A program made the translations under genes and the position numbers. The notes beneath the pieces are model-generated. The model was not told the DNA's origin, did not search any database, and saw only the letters and a program-made list of their open reading frames with translations. From Pseudomonas sp. BGr12 (GTDB taxonomy: Bacteria; Pseudomonadota; Gammaproteobacteria; Pseudomonadales; Pseudomonadaceae), in NCBI RefSeq assembly GCF_030272895.1, contig NZ_JALRNF010000060.1, forward strand, positions 1-20,396: 20,396 bases of DNA. Reading direction: 5' to 3'. Below, in pieces: positions 1 to 7,005 of this stretch; within the stretch, counting starts at the first letter, position 1; each line of letters begins with the position of its first letter.

Positions 1-161
1 CGGACCGCGCCCTGGGGTCGTGGGGGGCCGCCATCCCCACCGGGTGGCCGTTGTCCTAGCAGGCCAATATGAAAACCCCCCACGGGGGGCCACGCCCGCC
101 CCTCCGGGTGTTGGCGGGGGCTTCACCCGCGATGCTTTCGATCTTGCTTTCAGAGATGTTG
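1..161. other. GC-rich leader region with dyad symmetry, no gene seen
   Basis: No convincing coding sequence or RNA gene is seen here. The stretch is very rich in G and C runs. At 72-85 there is a C6-AC-G6 dyad preceded by AAAA on the plus strand. Read on the minus strand this is a short G/C hairpin followed by TTTT, so it could act as a weak leftward terminator. The frame of the downstream phosphatase stays open through this region from an ATG at 69, but the encoded leader is proline/glycine rich and does not look like part of the enzyme. Confidence 0.4.
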
Positions 162-2066
162 ATGTCTGAATCTTCCGCGCTACCCGCAGTACTGGCCGGC
201 CCTGTGCTGCGCCGTCTTGAATCACAACGGATGGTGTTCTGGTTGGTGGCTTCACAGCCCCTGCAGCCAGCACTTGAGCTGAGCTGTGCAGGCATCACTG
301 CGACAATCGACTGCACCATCGTCCCCGTCGGCCGCCAGGCCTTCGTCCATCTGCTCGACATCGCCCTCGACGGCCCGCTGCCCTGCGACGTACAGATCGA
401 CTACGACCTGATCCTGCAAACCGCCGAAGGCGCGCAAGGCATCGCCCAGTGGGCCCCGCACCTGCTCTACCCTGGCGCCCGACAGGCAAACTTCGTCCTG
501 CATTCGCGCCTTGGACAGGTACTCCACGGCTCCTGCCGCAAGCCGCACCACCCGGCCGCCGATGGCTTGCTGTGCGCCGATCGGCTGCTGATGCAGTGCA
601 GCGACCCAGCGACGCGCCCTGCCCTGTTGATGATGAGTGGCGACCAGGTCTACGCCGACGATGTCGCCGGGCCCATGCTGCGCGCCATCCATGCGCTGAT
701 CGAGCGCCTGGGGTTGTTCGACGAACAGTTGCAAGGTGCGGTGGTCGAGTCCGCCAGTGCGCTCTACCAGCACCCTGCCAGCTATTACCACCGCGCCGAC
801 CTGCTGCCAGCCCTTCAGAGCAATGAAACCCTGCGCGAGCGCTTTTTCGGTGGCGCGCGCAAGCCTATCTTCACCAGCAGCAATGCCGACAACCACCTGG
901 TGACCTTCGCCGAGGTCATGGCCATGTACCTGCTGGTCTGGTCGCCGGTGCCCTGGCGCCTGATCGCGCCACAGATGCCTTCGGGGCTGACCGACCAGCG
1001 ACAGGCACGCTACCGGCAGGAACAACAGTTGATCGATGGCTTCGTCAGCGGCCTGGAGGGCGTGGCCAGGGTACTGGCGCACCTGCCGAGCCTGATGATC
1101 TTCGACGATCACGACATCACCGATGACTGGAACCTGTCGGCGCAATGGGAACAGACCGCCTATGGACATCCGTTTTCCAGGCGCATCATCGGCAACGCCC
1201 TGCTCGGCTATCTGCTGTGCCAGGGCTGGGGCAATGACCCGGATGCCTGCCGCGAACTGGTGCTCCAGTGCCAGGCGTTGTGCCAGAGCGCACTCGACGC
1301 CCCCTGCCTGGACGCACCCGACCAGGACGCACTGATCGAGGCAGCGCTACGGTTTCAGGGCTGGCAGTTCGTGCTGCCCAGCAATCCTCCCCTACTGGTG
1401 CTCGACACCCGCACTCGCCGCTGGCGCAGTGAGAGCAACCTGGCCAAGCCCTCCGGCCTGCTCGACTGGGAGGCCCTGTGCGAACTGCAACAGGCCCTGC
1501 TCGACCATCCTTCGGCCATCATCGTGTCGCCGGCGCCGATCTTCGGGGTCAAGCTGATCGAAAGCGTGCAACGGGTGTTCAGCTGGCTGGGCTACCCGCT
1601 GCTGGTCGATGCCGAGAACTGGATGGCCCATCGCGGCGCCGCCCAGGTCATCCTCAACATCTTCCGGCACTCGCGCACGCCGGGGCATTACGTGATCCTC
1701 TCGGGCGACGTGCATTACTCCTTTGTCTACGAAGTGCTGATCCGCCATCGCCAACGCAGCCCGCACCTGTGGCAGATCACCAGCAGCGGCATCAAGAACC
1801 AGTTTCCTCGGCGCCTGCTGGATACCTTCGACAGCCTCAACCGCTGGCTGTATTCGCCCCGCTCACCCTTGAACTGGTTCACCAAGCGCCGGCAGATGGA
1901 AGTGATTCCGCGCACCCCCAGCCACAGCAAAGCTGGCGAGCGGCTGTGGAACAGCGCTGGCCTTGGCCAGGTGCTTTTCAATGAACAGGGACAGCCGCAG
2001 CGGATTTACCAGCTTAACGCCGACGGTACGGCAGCTACGGAATTTCCGCCACGCCAGGTGCAATAG
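162..2066 (+). CDS. PhoD-like alkaline phosphatase/metallophosphatase family protein
   Basis: Predicted binuclear-metal phosphoesterase of the PhoD type (calcineurin-like fold), 634 residues from the chosen start. Seen motifs are GDQVYADD at about residues 160-167, FDDHDITDDW at about 314-323 and SGDVHYS at 514-520. These are the metal-ligand and catalytic blocks typical of the family. No signal peptide is visible, so a cytoplasmic location is likely, unlike secreted PhoD. An in-frame ATG exists at 69, but the extra 31 residues are low-complexity and GC-biased. The ATG at 162 (MSESSALP) was preferred, although the AGAG just before it is only a weak ribosome site. The substrate is unknown: the family includes phosphodiesterases and phosphatases, and the long Pseudomonas subfamily is uncharacterised as far as I know. 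The gene converges on the amidotransferase gene with a gap of about 31 bases. Confidence 0.85.
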   Translation: MSESSALPAVLAGPVLRRLESQRMVFWLVASQPLQPALELSCAGITATIDCTIVPVGRQAFVHLLDIALDGPLPCDVQIDYDLILQTAEGAQGIAQWAPHLLYPGARQANFVLHSRLGQVLHGSCRKPHHPAADGLLCADRLLMQCSDPATRPALLMMSGDQVYADDVAGPMLRAIHALIERLGLFDEQLQGAVVESASALYQHPASYYHRADLLPALQSNETLRERFFGGARKPIFTSSNADNHLVTFAEVMAMYLLVWSPVPWRLIAPQMPSGLTDQRQARYRQEQQLIDGFVSGLEGVARVLAHLPSLMIFDDHDITDDWNLSAQWEQTAYGHPFSRRIIGNALLGYLLCQGWGNDPDACRELVLQCQALCQSALDAPCLDAPDQDALIEAALRFQGWQFVLPSNPPLLVLDTRTRRWRSESNLAKPSGLLDWEALCELQQALLDHPSAIIVSPAPIFGVKLIESVQRVFSWLGYPLLVDAENWMAHRGAAQVILNIFRHSRTPGHYVILSGDVHYSFVYEVLIRHRQRSPHLWQITSSGIKNQFPRRLLDTFDSLNRWLYSPRSPLNWFTKRRQMEVIPRTPSHSKAGERLWNSAGLGQVLFNEQGQPQRIYQLNADGTAATEFPPRQVQ

Positions 2067-2097
2067 CCAGGGAAGACGGCCAAGCAGAATGGATGAC

Positions 2098-2793
2098 TCA
2101 ATTGAGCTGTTTAACCCAGTCCTCAATGACTCGTCGACAGGCTTGCTCCAACTGGTCACCCATTTGGGACGCCTGCAGTCTTAGATCAGTTGGGTCAATG
2201 CCTTGCGCTGCAAGTTCAGCGGCATGCCCCACAAGCCATTGCTCGATCCGCCCGCTATCGGCTTCCAGGTGAAACTGCAGGGCAAGCAGGTTATTGCCCA
2301 AGGAAAAAGCCTGATTGCCACACAAATCAGTCTCAGCCAATCGCTGCGCCTGCTCAGGAATATCGAACTGATCTCCATGCCAATGCAGCACCGGCACGTC
2401 ATTCAACCGAGCAAGCACCGACTCTTGACCTGAGGCGGTCAGGCTTAGCTTTCCGAAACCGATCTCCTTGCCCGGCATCGGGTAGACCTTCGCCCCTAAC
2501 GCACGAGCGATCAGCTGGGCGCCCAGGCATATTCCAAGCAGAGGTCTGCCCGATTTCAATCGTCGACGGATCAGTTCCAGCTCCTCAGTCAGGAACGGAT
2601 AACTCACCTCTTCATAAGCCCCAATTGGCCCTCCCAGGATAACAACCAGATCGGCTTTCTGTTCATCAATTGCAGCGAAGGACATGGTGCAGACATCCAG
2701 GTAATGAATGCTGTACCCCAGCTCAACCAGAACCGGCTCCAGATAACCCAGATCCTCGAAATGAATATGGCGCAACACCAACAACGTTTTCAT
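2098..2793 (-). CDS. Free-standing class I glutamine amidotransferase-like protein
   Basis: A 231-residue stand-alone GATase-1 domain, closest in pattern to the GMP-synthase-type group. The nucleophile lies in GICLGAQ (Cys89). The other triad members are His175 and Glu177 in QFHLE. The oxyanion-type LGGPIGAYE segment is at 53-61. No synthetase domain is fused. It is the last gene of a three-gene operon: it begins 18 bases after the reductase stop, with AAGGG about six bases before its ATG. By family the enzyme would hydrolyse glutamine, or a gamma-glutamyl amide, by way of a thioester. Beside an N-oxygenase and a reductase it might cleave a gamma-glutamylated amine, as the GATase-like protein of aniline-degradation operons (AtdA2) is thought to do, or it might supply ammonia. 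The assignment to the family is firm; the substrate is inference. Confidence 0.85.
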   Translation of the reverse strand: MKTLLVLRHIHFEDLGYLEPVLVELGYSIHYLDVCTMSFAAIDEQKADLVVILGGPIGAYEEVSYPFLTEELELIRRRLKSGRPLLGICLGAQLIARALGAKVYPMPGKEIGFGKLSLTASGQESVLARLNDVPVLHWHGDQFDIPEQAQRLAETDLCGNQAFSLGNNLLALQFHLEADSGRIEQWLVGHAAELAAQGIDPTDLRLQASQMGDQLEQACRRVIEDWVKQLN

Positions 2794-2811
2794 TGATCAC
2801 CCTTTTGTCAT

Positions 2812-3867
2812 TCAGTTGTTCGAACCGAACTGGTTAACCGCGACCGTCACCGACTCGTCTGCGGGAAAAGCACAGCAGGCAAGGACGTAACCTGCCGCCC
2901 GTTCTGCCTCGCCAAGCGCGAAATCTGCCTCAAGCTGGCACGTACCCCGGATCATCTTGATCCGGCAACTGCCACAGATTCCGGATCGGCACTGGTGAGG
3001 CACCGATATATCGGACTCCAGAAGATGCTCAAGAAGGCTCTTGCCAGGACGCAACGCGATCAGTTCGGCAACCCCCTGAACCTGAAGGTACCTGGTTGCC
3101 GCTTCGGTCCCGCCAATGTTTTTCAATGAAACCGATGCTGAGGAAAAAGCCTCGATCATGACTTCACTCTGCGGAAACTTTCGAACTCTTTCCTGCATCG
3201 ACCTGGCAAAGGATTGACTGCCGCAAATGACCACAGCATCCGGAGTCGGCAGGCAATCAAAGGTCGCGGCTGAAGGTCGCCCCTGATGGAAAGGTTCGCA
3301 TACGCCGGACCGAAGGCTTCTGGTCAAGTACAGGTCGACGGAAAGCCAGGGCGAAGAAGCCTCGAGGGCCAACAACTCGACAACAAAAGGCGCATCCGAA
3401 AGGCTGGGAACACACCACACCAGCCTTACCGATGGAGCGTAACCAAGCTTCTGGTAATGGCTATCCAACGCTCGCAGAAGACCGATGGGCAGTGTCACCC
3501 CAATACCACCGGCAAGCATCAGCACCTGTTTGCAGGACAAGAGTCGCTCAACAGTAATATCGCCAGCAGGCACCTGACTGCTGAGCAAGTCGCCAACCGC
3601 CAGGGTATTAAACAACCGATCCGCAACTTGCTGACGACCACTCTCCTGAATCGCAACTTCAAATTGATTCGGTGGAACAACCCGGATAATGGAATAACAG
3701 CGCTCCTGAGGCGAACCATTTACACCAGAGAAGCCCAACGACACATAGCGCCCAGCCTTGTACTCCGCCGATTCAAAAATCGCGCCCAATACTCTGAAAC
3801 GAAACACCTTGACTGACTTCGTTTCACCCACAACAGAGACACAACTAACTTGCACTGATTGGCTCAT
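2812..3867 (-). CDS. Ferredoxin-NAD(P)H reductase (FAD, NAD, C-terminal [2Fe-2S])
   Basis: A 351-residue electron-transfer flavoprotein with domains in the order FAD, NAD(P), plant-type ferredoxin, as in PaaE, HCR and related oxygenase reductases. Seen motifs are RCYSI (56-60) for FAD, AGGIGVTLP (119-127) and VICGSQSF (213-220) for the nucleotide, and the cluster ligands Cys293, Cys298, Cys301 (C-x4-C-x2-C) with a fourth at Cys331. It would take electrons from NAD(P)H and pass them singly to a partner oxygenase. Its ATG lies four bases after the stop of the AurF-like gene, which implies co-translation and makes that diiron protein the obvious partner. It lacks a signal peptide and should be cytoplasmic. 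Base composition is lower in GC than flanking housekeeping genes. The reductase call is firm; partner and cofactor preference (NADH or NADPH) are inference. Confidence 0.9.
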   Translation of the reverse strand: MSQSVQVSCVSVVGETKSVKVFRFRVLGAIFESAEYKAGRYVSLGFSGVNGSPQERCYSIIRVVPPNQFEVAIQESGRQQVADRLFNTLAVGDLLSSQVPAGDITVERLLSCKQVLMLAGGIGVTLPIGLLRALDSHYQKLGYAPSVRLVWCVPSLSDAPFVVELLALEASSPWLSVDLYLTRSLRSGVCEPFHQGRPSAATFDCLPTPDAVVICGSQSFARSMQERVRKFPQSEVMIEAFSSASVSLKNIGGTEAATRYLQVQGVAELIALRPGKSLLEHLLESDISVPHQCRSGICGSCRIKMIRGTCQLEADFALGEAERAAGYVLACCAFPADESVTVAVNQFGSNN

Positions 3868-3871
3868 AAGT

Positions 3872-4825
3872 TCAACCCATTGCGGAGTTGAAAGCCTGGC
3901 TACGCACCACAGCCGGCGAATTCAAACCGACTCGATCAATCAGCTTCTCGACCGACTCGACATAAACTCCGACTTCATTGTTGTCCCCCGTATCATGAAG
4001 GATAGCGTCCGCACCTGGAAGCCCTACTATCGAAAATGCTGCTTTCCATGCCCCGAGCTCATTGTTGGCGAACATATCTACCGTCTTCAATACTACCGAC
4101 TTGAAATAGGCACGCTCCCGCTCGGAAAGACCTCTTAGAATATCACTTGCGGCAAAACTGAATACACTGGAGTGACTCCACTCATCCCTGGCATGGGTAC
4201 TCGTCACTTCGTGGCAAATCTTTTGTATGCTTGAATCTTCTGCCATCACCTTCAGATAGTCGGTGATGAGTGTTTCGCTGGCACAGGCTATACCGAAGCG
4301 CGTCAGGCGCCGCTCCCACTCGGCACTGCAGGTAGCAAGCAGCGCATTTCTCCAAGCCACCAGATTGAAATCCGTAAAATCCAGGAACTCTATACCACGC
4401 ATTGCGTAAATGTAATTGCAGGCATCAACCGACATTTTTGTATGCAACGCTTCATCAAGCAACGATTCAACCATGACTGATTGTAAAACGGCCCGATTAC
4501 AGGAGCTGGCAGGTGGCGCCTTTATAATATCCTCACAGGCAGGTGCCACCACATTGGTTTCTATATAGATAGTTTTTAGATTGTAGATTATCCATGCATA
4601 AGAAAGACACTTGGATTTAATTTCTACATCAGCGTCTTTCCACGCCTGATGATTCTTGAACGGCAACAGCTGCTCGCTAAAATCACTTCGAGATGCGTCA
4701 AACTCTAGCACAGAAAAATCACACAAACCCGCGTTCACTGCTGCGCGACTTTTCCACAGACCGGAAAGCCTGGATAACATAAATCCAACTGCGTCAGTTT
4801 CGGCCTGCATAACATTATCATCCAT
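3872..4825 (-). CDS. AurF-type diiron N-oxygenase
   Basis: A 317-residue protein with the ligand pattern of the AurF/CmlI family, nonheme diiron enzymes that oxidise arylamines to nitro (or related N-O) groups. Candidate ligands are Glu89; Glu125 and His128 in DEALH; Glu184; then His211, Glu215 and His218 in HARDEWSH. Spacings match AurF as I recall it (E101, E136, H139, E196, H223, E227, H230): for example 27 residues from Glu184 to His211, then +4 and +3. Length is close to AurF (about 336). An upstream in-frame ATG at 4873 is possible, but the ATG at 4825 has GTGGAG about nine bases before it and gives a compact start. It is the first gene of the operon with the reductase and amidotransferase. 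It has eight cysteines, which is notable, and AT-rich DNA (16 of 60 bases are G or C at 4561-4620). The amine substrate is unknown. Other activities of the fold, such as acyl or fatty-chain oxidation, cannot be excluded. Confidence 0.85.
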   Translation of the reverse strand: MDDNVMQAETDAVGFMLSRLSGLWKSRAAVNAGLCDFSVLEFDASRSDFSEQLLPFKNHQAWKDADVEIKSKCLSYAWIIYNLKTIYIETNVVAPACEDIIKAPPASSCNRAVLQSVMVESLLDEALHTKMSVDACNYIYAMRGIEFLDFTDFNLVAWRNALLATCSAEWERRLTRFGIACASETLITDYLKVMAEDSSIQKICHEVTSTHARDEWSHSSVFSFAASDILRGLSERERAYFKSVVLKTVDMFANNELGAWKAAFSIVGLPGADAILHDTGDNNEVGVYVESVEKLIDRVGLNSPAVVRSQAFNSAMG

Positions 4826-4997
4826 GATGTCACACTCCACTAAACTTAAAGTTCGTGGCGAGAATAGCAACAACCTGGATATGCCGCACCTCGGAATATG
4901 TAAGATTTATCCCGACACACAAACAGGAACTACTTCCAGATTGAATTCAGCCAGAGTGCGAATACGCAACGATATATTGAAAATATTGCAACAAGCA
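4826..4997. promoter_or_regulatory. AT-rich leader/promoter region of the AurF-like operon
   Basis: This non-coding gap must hold the promoter for the leftward three-gene operon. It is AT-rich compared with the flanks. An 11-base palindrome AACTTAAAGTT at 4843-4853 sits just upstream of the ribosome site and could be an operator half or chance. Several TTG...TA pairs could be read as -35/-10 boxes on the minus strand, but none is close enough to consensus to name. Confidence 0.35.
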
Positions 4998-5021
4998 GCC
5001 CATGCGGGAGCCCCGCATGGC
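4998..5021 (-). terminator. Hairpin downstream of rssC
   Basis: A perfect 9-bp stem CCATGCGGG (5000-5008)/CCCGCATGG (5012-5020) with a three-base loop lies eight bases past the rssC stop. On the minus strand it is followed by CTGCTTGTTGC, so the U-tract is poor. It is a plausible end for rssB-rssC transcription and marks where the DNA changes from GC-rich to AT-rich. Confidence 0.55.
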
Positions 5022-5028
5022 TTATCCG

Positions 5029-5511
5029 TCAGGTGCGCTCGAGGGCGTTGACCAGGTCGTGGAAGGCTTCGCGGTTGGAGTCGTTCAGGCCCATGAGGAT
5101 CTTGTGCGCTTCGAGTACCTTGGAACGCACCACGTCCTCGTTCTGGTCCTGGGACGGCAGGTCGGTCAGGCACTCAGGGCACGGGATCGGCCGATCGACG
5201 ATGTTGAACACCTGGTCGAAGCCCATGGACTGCAGCAACCGGGAAATGTCCGGGTTGGTAGTCACCACGGTCGGCAACAGGCCGACCTTCTGCCGCGACA
5301 GGATCGAGAGCTTGGCCAGCAAGCCCAGGGTGGTGCTGTCGATGCTTTCGGTCTCAGTCAGATCGATGACGATCGCCGAGAAATTCAGCGCCGTAAAGAT
5401 CTTTTCAATAGTCGCATCCAGCGCCGAACACAGCGTCAGGCGCACTTCACCGACAAACTTCAGAACGAACGTGCCGCTCTGCTCGGCGAACTGGATTCTT
5501 CCCGTACTCAT
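5029..5511 (-). CDS. rssC: STAS-domain anti-sigma factor antagonist RssC
   Basis: A 160-residue protein with an N-terminal STAS domain (about 1-105). The phosphorylation loop reads IDSTTLGLL, where Ser59 after Asp58 aligns with the serine used in SpoIIAA-type antagonists. A C-terminal extension carries a CPEC pair (Cys111, Cys114) and a helical tail. The ATG overlaps the rssB stop by four bases (ATGA), with AGGAA upstream, so the two are translationally coupled. The known Pseudomonas pairing is RssB, which has a PP2C phosphatase domain, with RssC as its presumed dephosphorylation target in a partner-switch controlling the general stress sigma factor. Function here is inferred from that synteny. 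Confidence 0.85.
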   Translation of the reverse strand: MSTGRIQFAEQSGTFVLKFVGEVRLTLCSALDATIEKIFTALNFSAIVIDLTETESIDSTTLGLLAKLSILSRQKVGLLPTVVTTNPDISRLLQSMGFDQVFNIVDRPIPCPECLTDLPSQDQNEDVVRSKVLEAHKILMGLNDSNREAFHDLVNALERT

Positions 5512-6692
5512 TGAAGGTTCCTGCTCAACACCAATAGGGCGATATCATCCGGCATCTCCCCAAGCGTAGCCAATCCGAATCGTTGGCGCAGCCCATCCAG
5601 GCTACCCCCTGCGGCCTTGATGATTTCAGGCAGGGCCGCTTCTTTATCTTTGAGTGTGTCCCCGGGCAAAAGGTCCAGAATGCCATCAGAGAGCAAGGTC
5701 AGGCTGAACTGGGGCGGCAGCTCCAGGACGTGGTCCTGGTAGGTCGCTTCTTCGAACAGTCCGACCGGCAGCCCGCGGCCTTCCAGGTAACGGCTCTGGC
5801 CCGGGGTATAGAGGACCGGCAACGGCAGGTGACCGCCGATGCTGTAGGTCATGAGACCGGTGTCTTCGTCGATCACACCGCCGACCATGGTCACATGCTT
5901 GCCCAGCTTGCAGTTGATCAGGCCGCGGTTGATGTGCCCGAGCACTTCCGACGGCTTGAACTCACGTAGCTTGCCACCGCGCTTGAATTCGAACAGCAGG
6001 CGGGTGGTCATGAATTTCAACAGCACGGTGACGAACGCCGAAGAGGCGCCGTGACCGGAAACGTCTGCCAGGTAGAACGCCACACGACGCTCGTCGACCC
6101 GGAAATAGTCGGCAAAGTCGCCCGACAAGTACAGCGACGGAATGATCTGGTGCTCGAACGACAGGTCGTCGGCCACCCAGGGACTTTCCGGCAGCATGTT
6201 CATCTGCACCTGGCGCCCGGCGGTCTGGTCTTCCTGGAGCAGGTGCAGGCTGGCTTCCAGTTCGCGGTTGGCGGTTTCGAGCTTTTCCCGGTAACGCTGG
6301 TTTTCCAGCACCAGGTAGGCCCTATCCAGTGCCCGGCGCACCGAGTGCTCCAGCACCGCGAGGTCTTCCAGCGGCTTGATCAGATAATCGGCCGCGCCCA
6401 GGCGCAACGCTTCCACCGCATCGTTCATCACCCCGGCACCGGACACCACGATCACCGGCAATTCGGGGGCGCGCTCGGTCACCTGGCGAATCAGCTCCAG
6501 GCCGCCCATTTGCGGCATGCGCAGATCGCAGATCACAAGGTCAGGCTTTTCCTGTTCGAAGACCTGAAGGCCCTGCAGGCCGTTACTTGCCTGCAGGACA
6601 TTGAAACCACTGTCTTCAAGGTAAGCAGCGAGACTCGCACGTACGACGTCGTCGTCATCGATTATCAGCAGCGTTGCACTGTTTTTCTGCAT
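5508..6692 (-). CDS. rssB: Response regulator with PP2C phosphatase output, RssB
   Basis: 394 residues, the length I recall for P. aeruginosa RssB. Residues 1-125 form a receiver (IDDDD at 11-15, phospho-acceptor Asp56 in VICDLRMP, Lys106 in LIKPL). A helical, probably coiled-coil linker follows (about 115-165). The rest is a PP2C/SpoIIE-type Ser/Thr phosphatase with metal-site Asp192 (SGDFADY), Asp210 (ADVSGHG), a GGHLP block and a late SDGILD motif. The start at 6692 (MQKNSATLLIIDDDD) was chosen because the frame upstream of it, open to 6869, has no receiver-like sequence. No strong ribosome site is seen. Unlike E. coli RssB, the phosphatase domain keeps its metal-binding aspartates and is likely active, with the downstream STAS protein as substrate. 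Confidence 0.9.
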   Translation of the reverse strand: MQKNSATLLIIDDDDVVRASLAAYLEDSGFNVLQASNGLQGLQVFEQEKPDLVICDLRMPQMGGLELIRQVTERAPELPVIVVSGAGVMNDAVEALRLGAADYLIKPLEDLAVLEHSVRRALDRAYLVLENQRYREKLETANRELEASLHLLQEDQTAGRQVQMNMLPESPWVADDLSFEHQIIPSLYLSGDFADYFRVDERRVAFYLADVSGHGASSAFVTVLLKFMTTRLLFEFKRGGKLREFKPSEVLGHINRGLINCKLGKHVTMVGGVIDEDTGLMTYSIGGHLPLPVLYTPGQSRYLEGRGLPVGLFEEATYQDHVLELPPQFSLTLLSDGILDLLPGDTLKDKEAALPEIIKAAGGSLDGLRQRFGLATLGEMPDDIALLVLSRNLQ

Positions 6693-6964
6693 GTGGGCAA
6701 ACGGCGCCAGAATTAGGTTGGCGTAGGCGGCTCGACAAGGCGTGAGCACGCGTACTGGATTCGCTTCTAGCCACTCTACTATGAGTTGTAGGACAAGACA
6801 GGTTGTCCGGCAACCAGCAGAGGTGCCCTGTAAGGCGCAGACGGTACTCCCATCCGCCAGGCGTTTCAAGGGTAGGCCGATGCTCGCGGTTGCTGTTTGC
6901 AGGCTAAAGCACCGGGAGTTATAAAAACCCCTTTGGCAGCTACCTAATGGAATGTTGCAGGTAA
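6693..6964. other. Intergenic region between rssB and mlaA, no gene recognised
   Basis: This gap carries the rssB promoter on the minus strand. A weak candidate with TTGTCG and CTAATT spaced by about 16 bases is present just upstream of the rssB start. Short open frames exist on both strands, but none has a ribosome site or protein-like composition. I recall a small hypothetical gene at this place in P. aeruginosa but cannot support one here. Confidence 0.35.
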
Positions 6965-6993
6965 GAAAAAAGCGGCCCGCAGGCCGCCTTTTT
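6965..6993 (-). terminator. Rho-independent terminator after mlaA
   Basis: Stem GCGGCC (6972-6977)/GGCCGC (6982-6987) with a four-base loop. It is flanked by an A-run on the left, which reads TTTTTT after the stem on the minus strand, and CTTTTT on the right. It is a classical intrinsic terminator just past the mlaA stop and is potentially bidirectional. Confidence 0.85.
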
Positions 6994-7005
6994 CACCAGC
7001 AACGA

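Noticed and set aside
69..161. N-terminal extension of the PhoD-like protein from the ATG at 69
   Set aside because: The encoded residues are Pro/Gly-rich and derive from G/C-run dyads. The family-like sequence starts at about 162. The ATG at 69 is possible but less likely.
4826..4997. Defined sigma-70 promoter for the AurF-like operon
   Set aside because: Several TTGxxx/TAxxxT pairs exist in the AT-rich gap, but none combines good boxes with good spacing, so no specific promoter is claimed.
6742..6924. Small plus-strand open frame between rssB and mlaA
   Set aside because: No ribosome site, Arg/Ser-rich shadow-like composition and no recognisable family.
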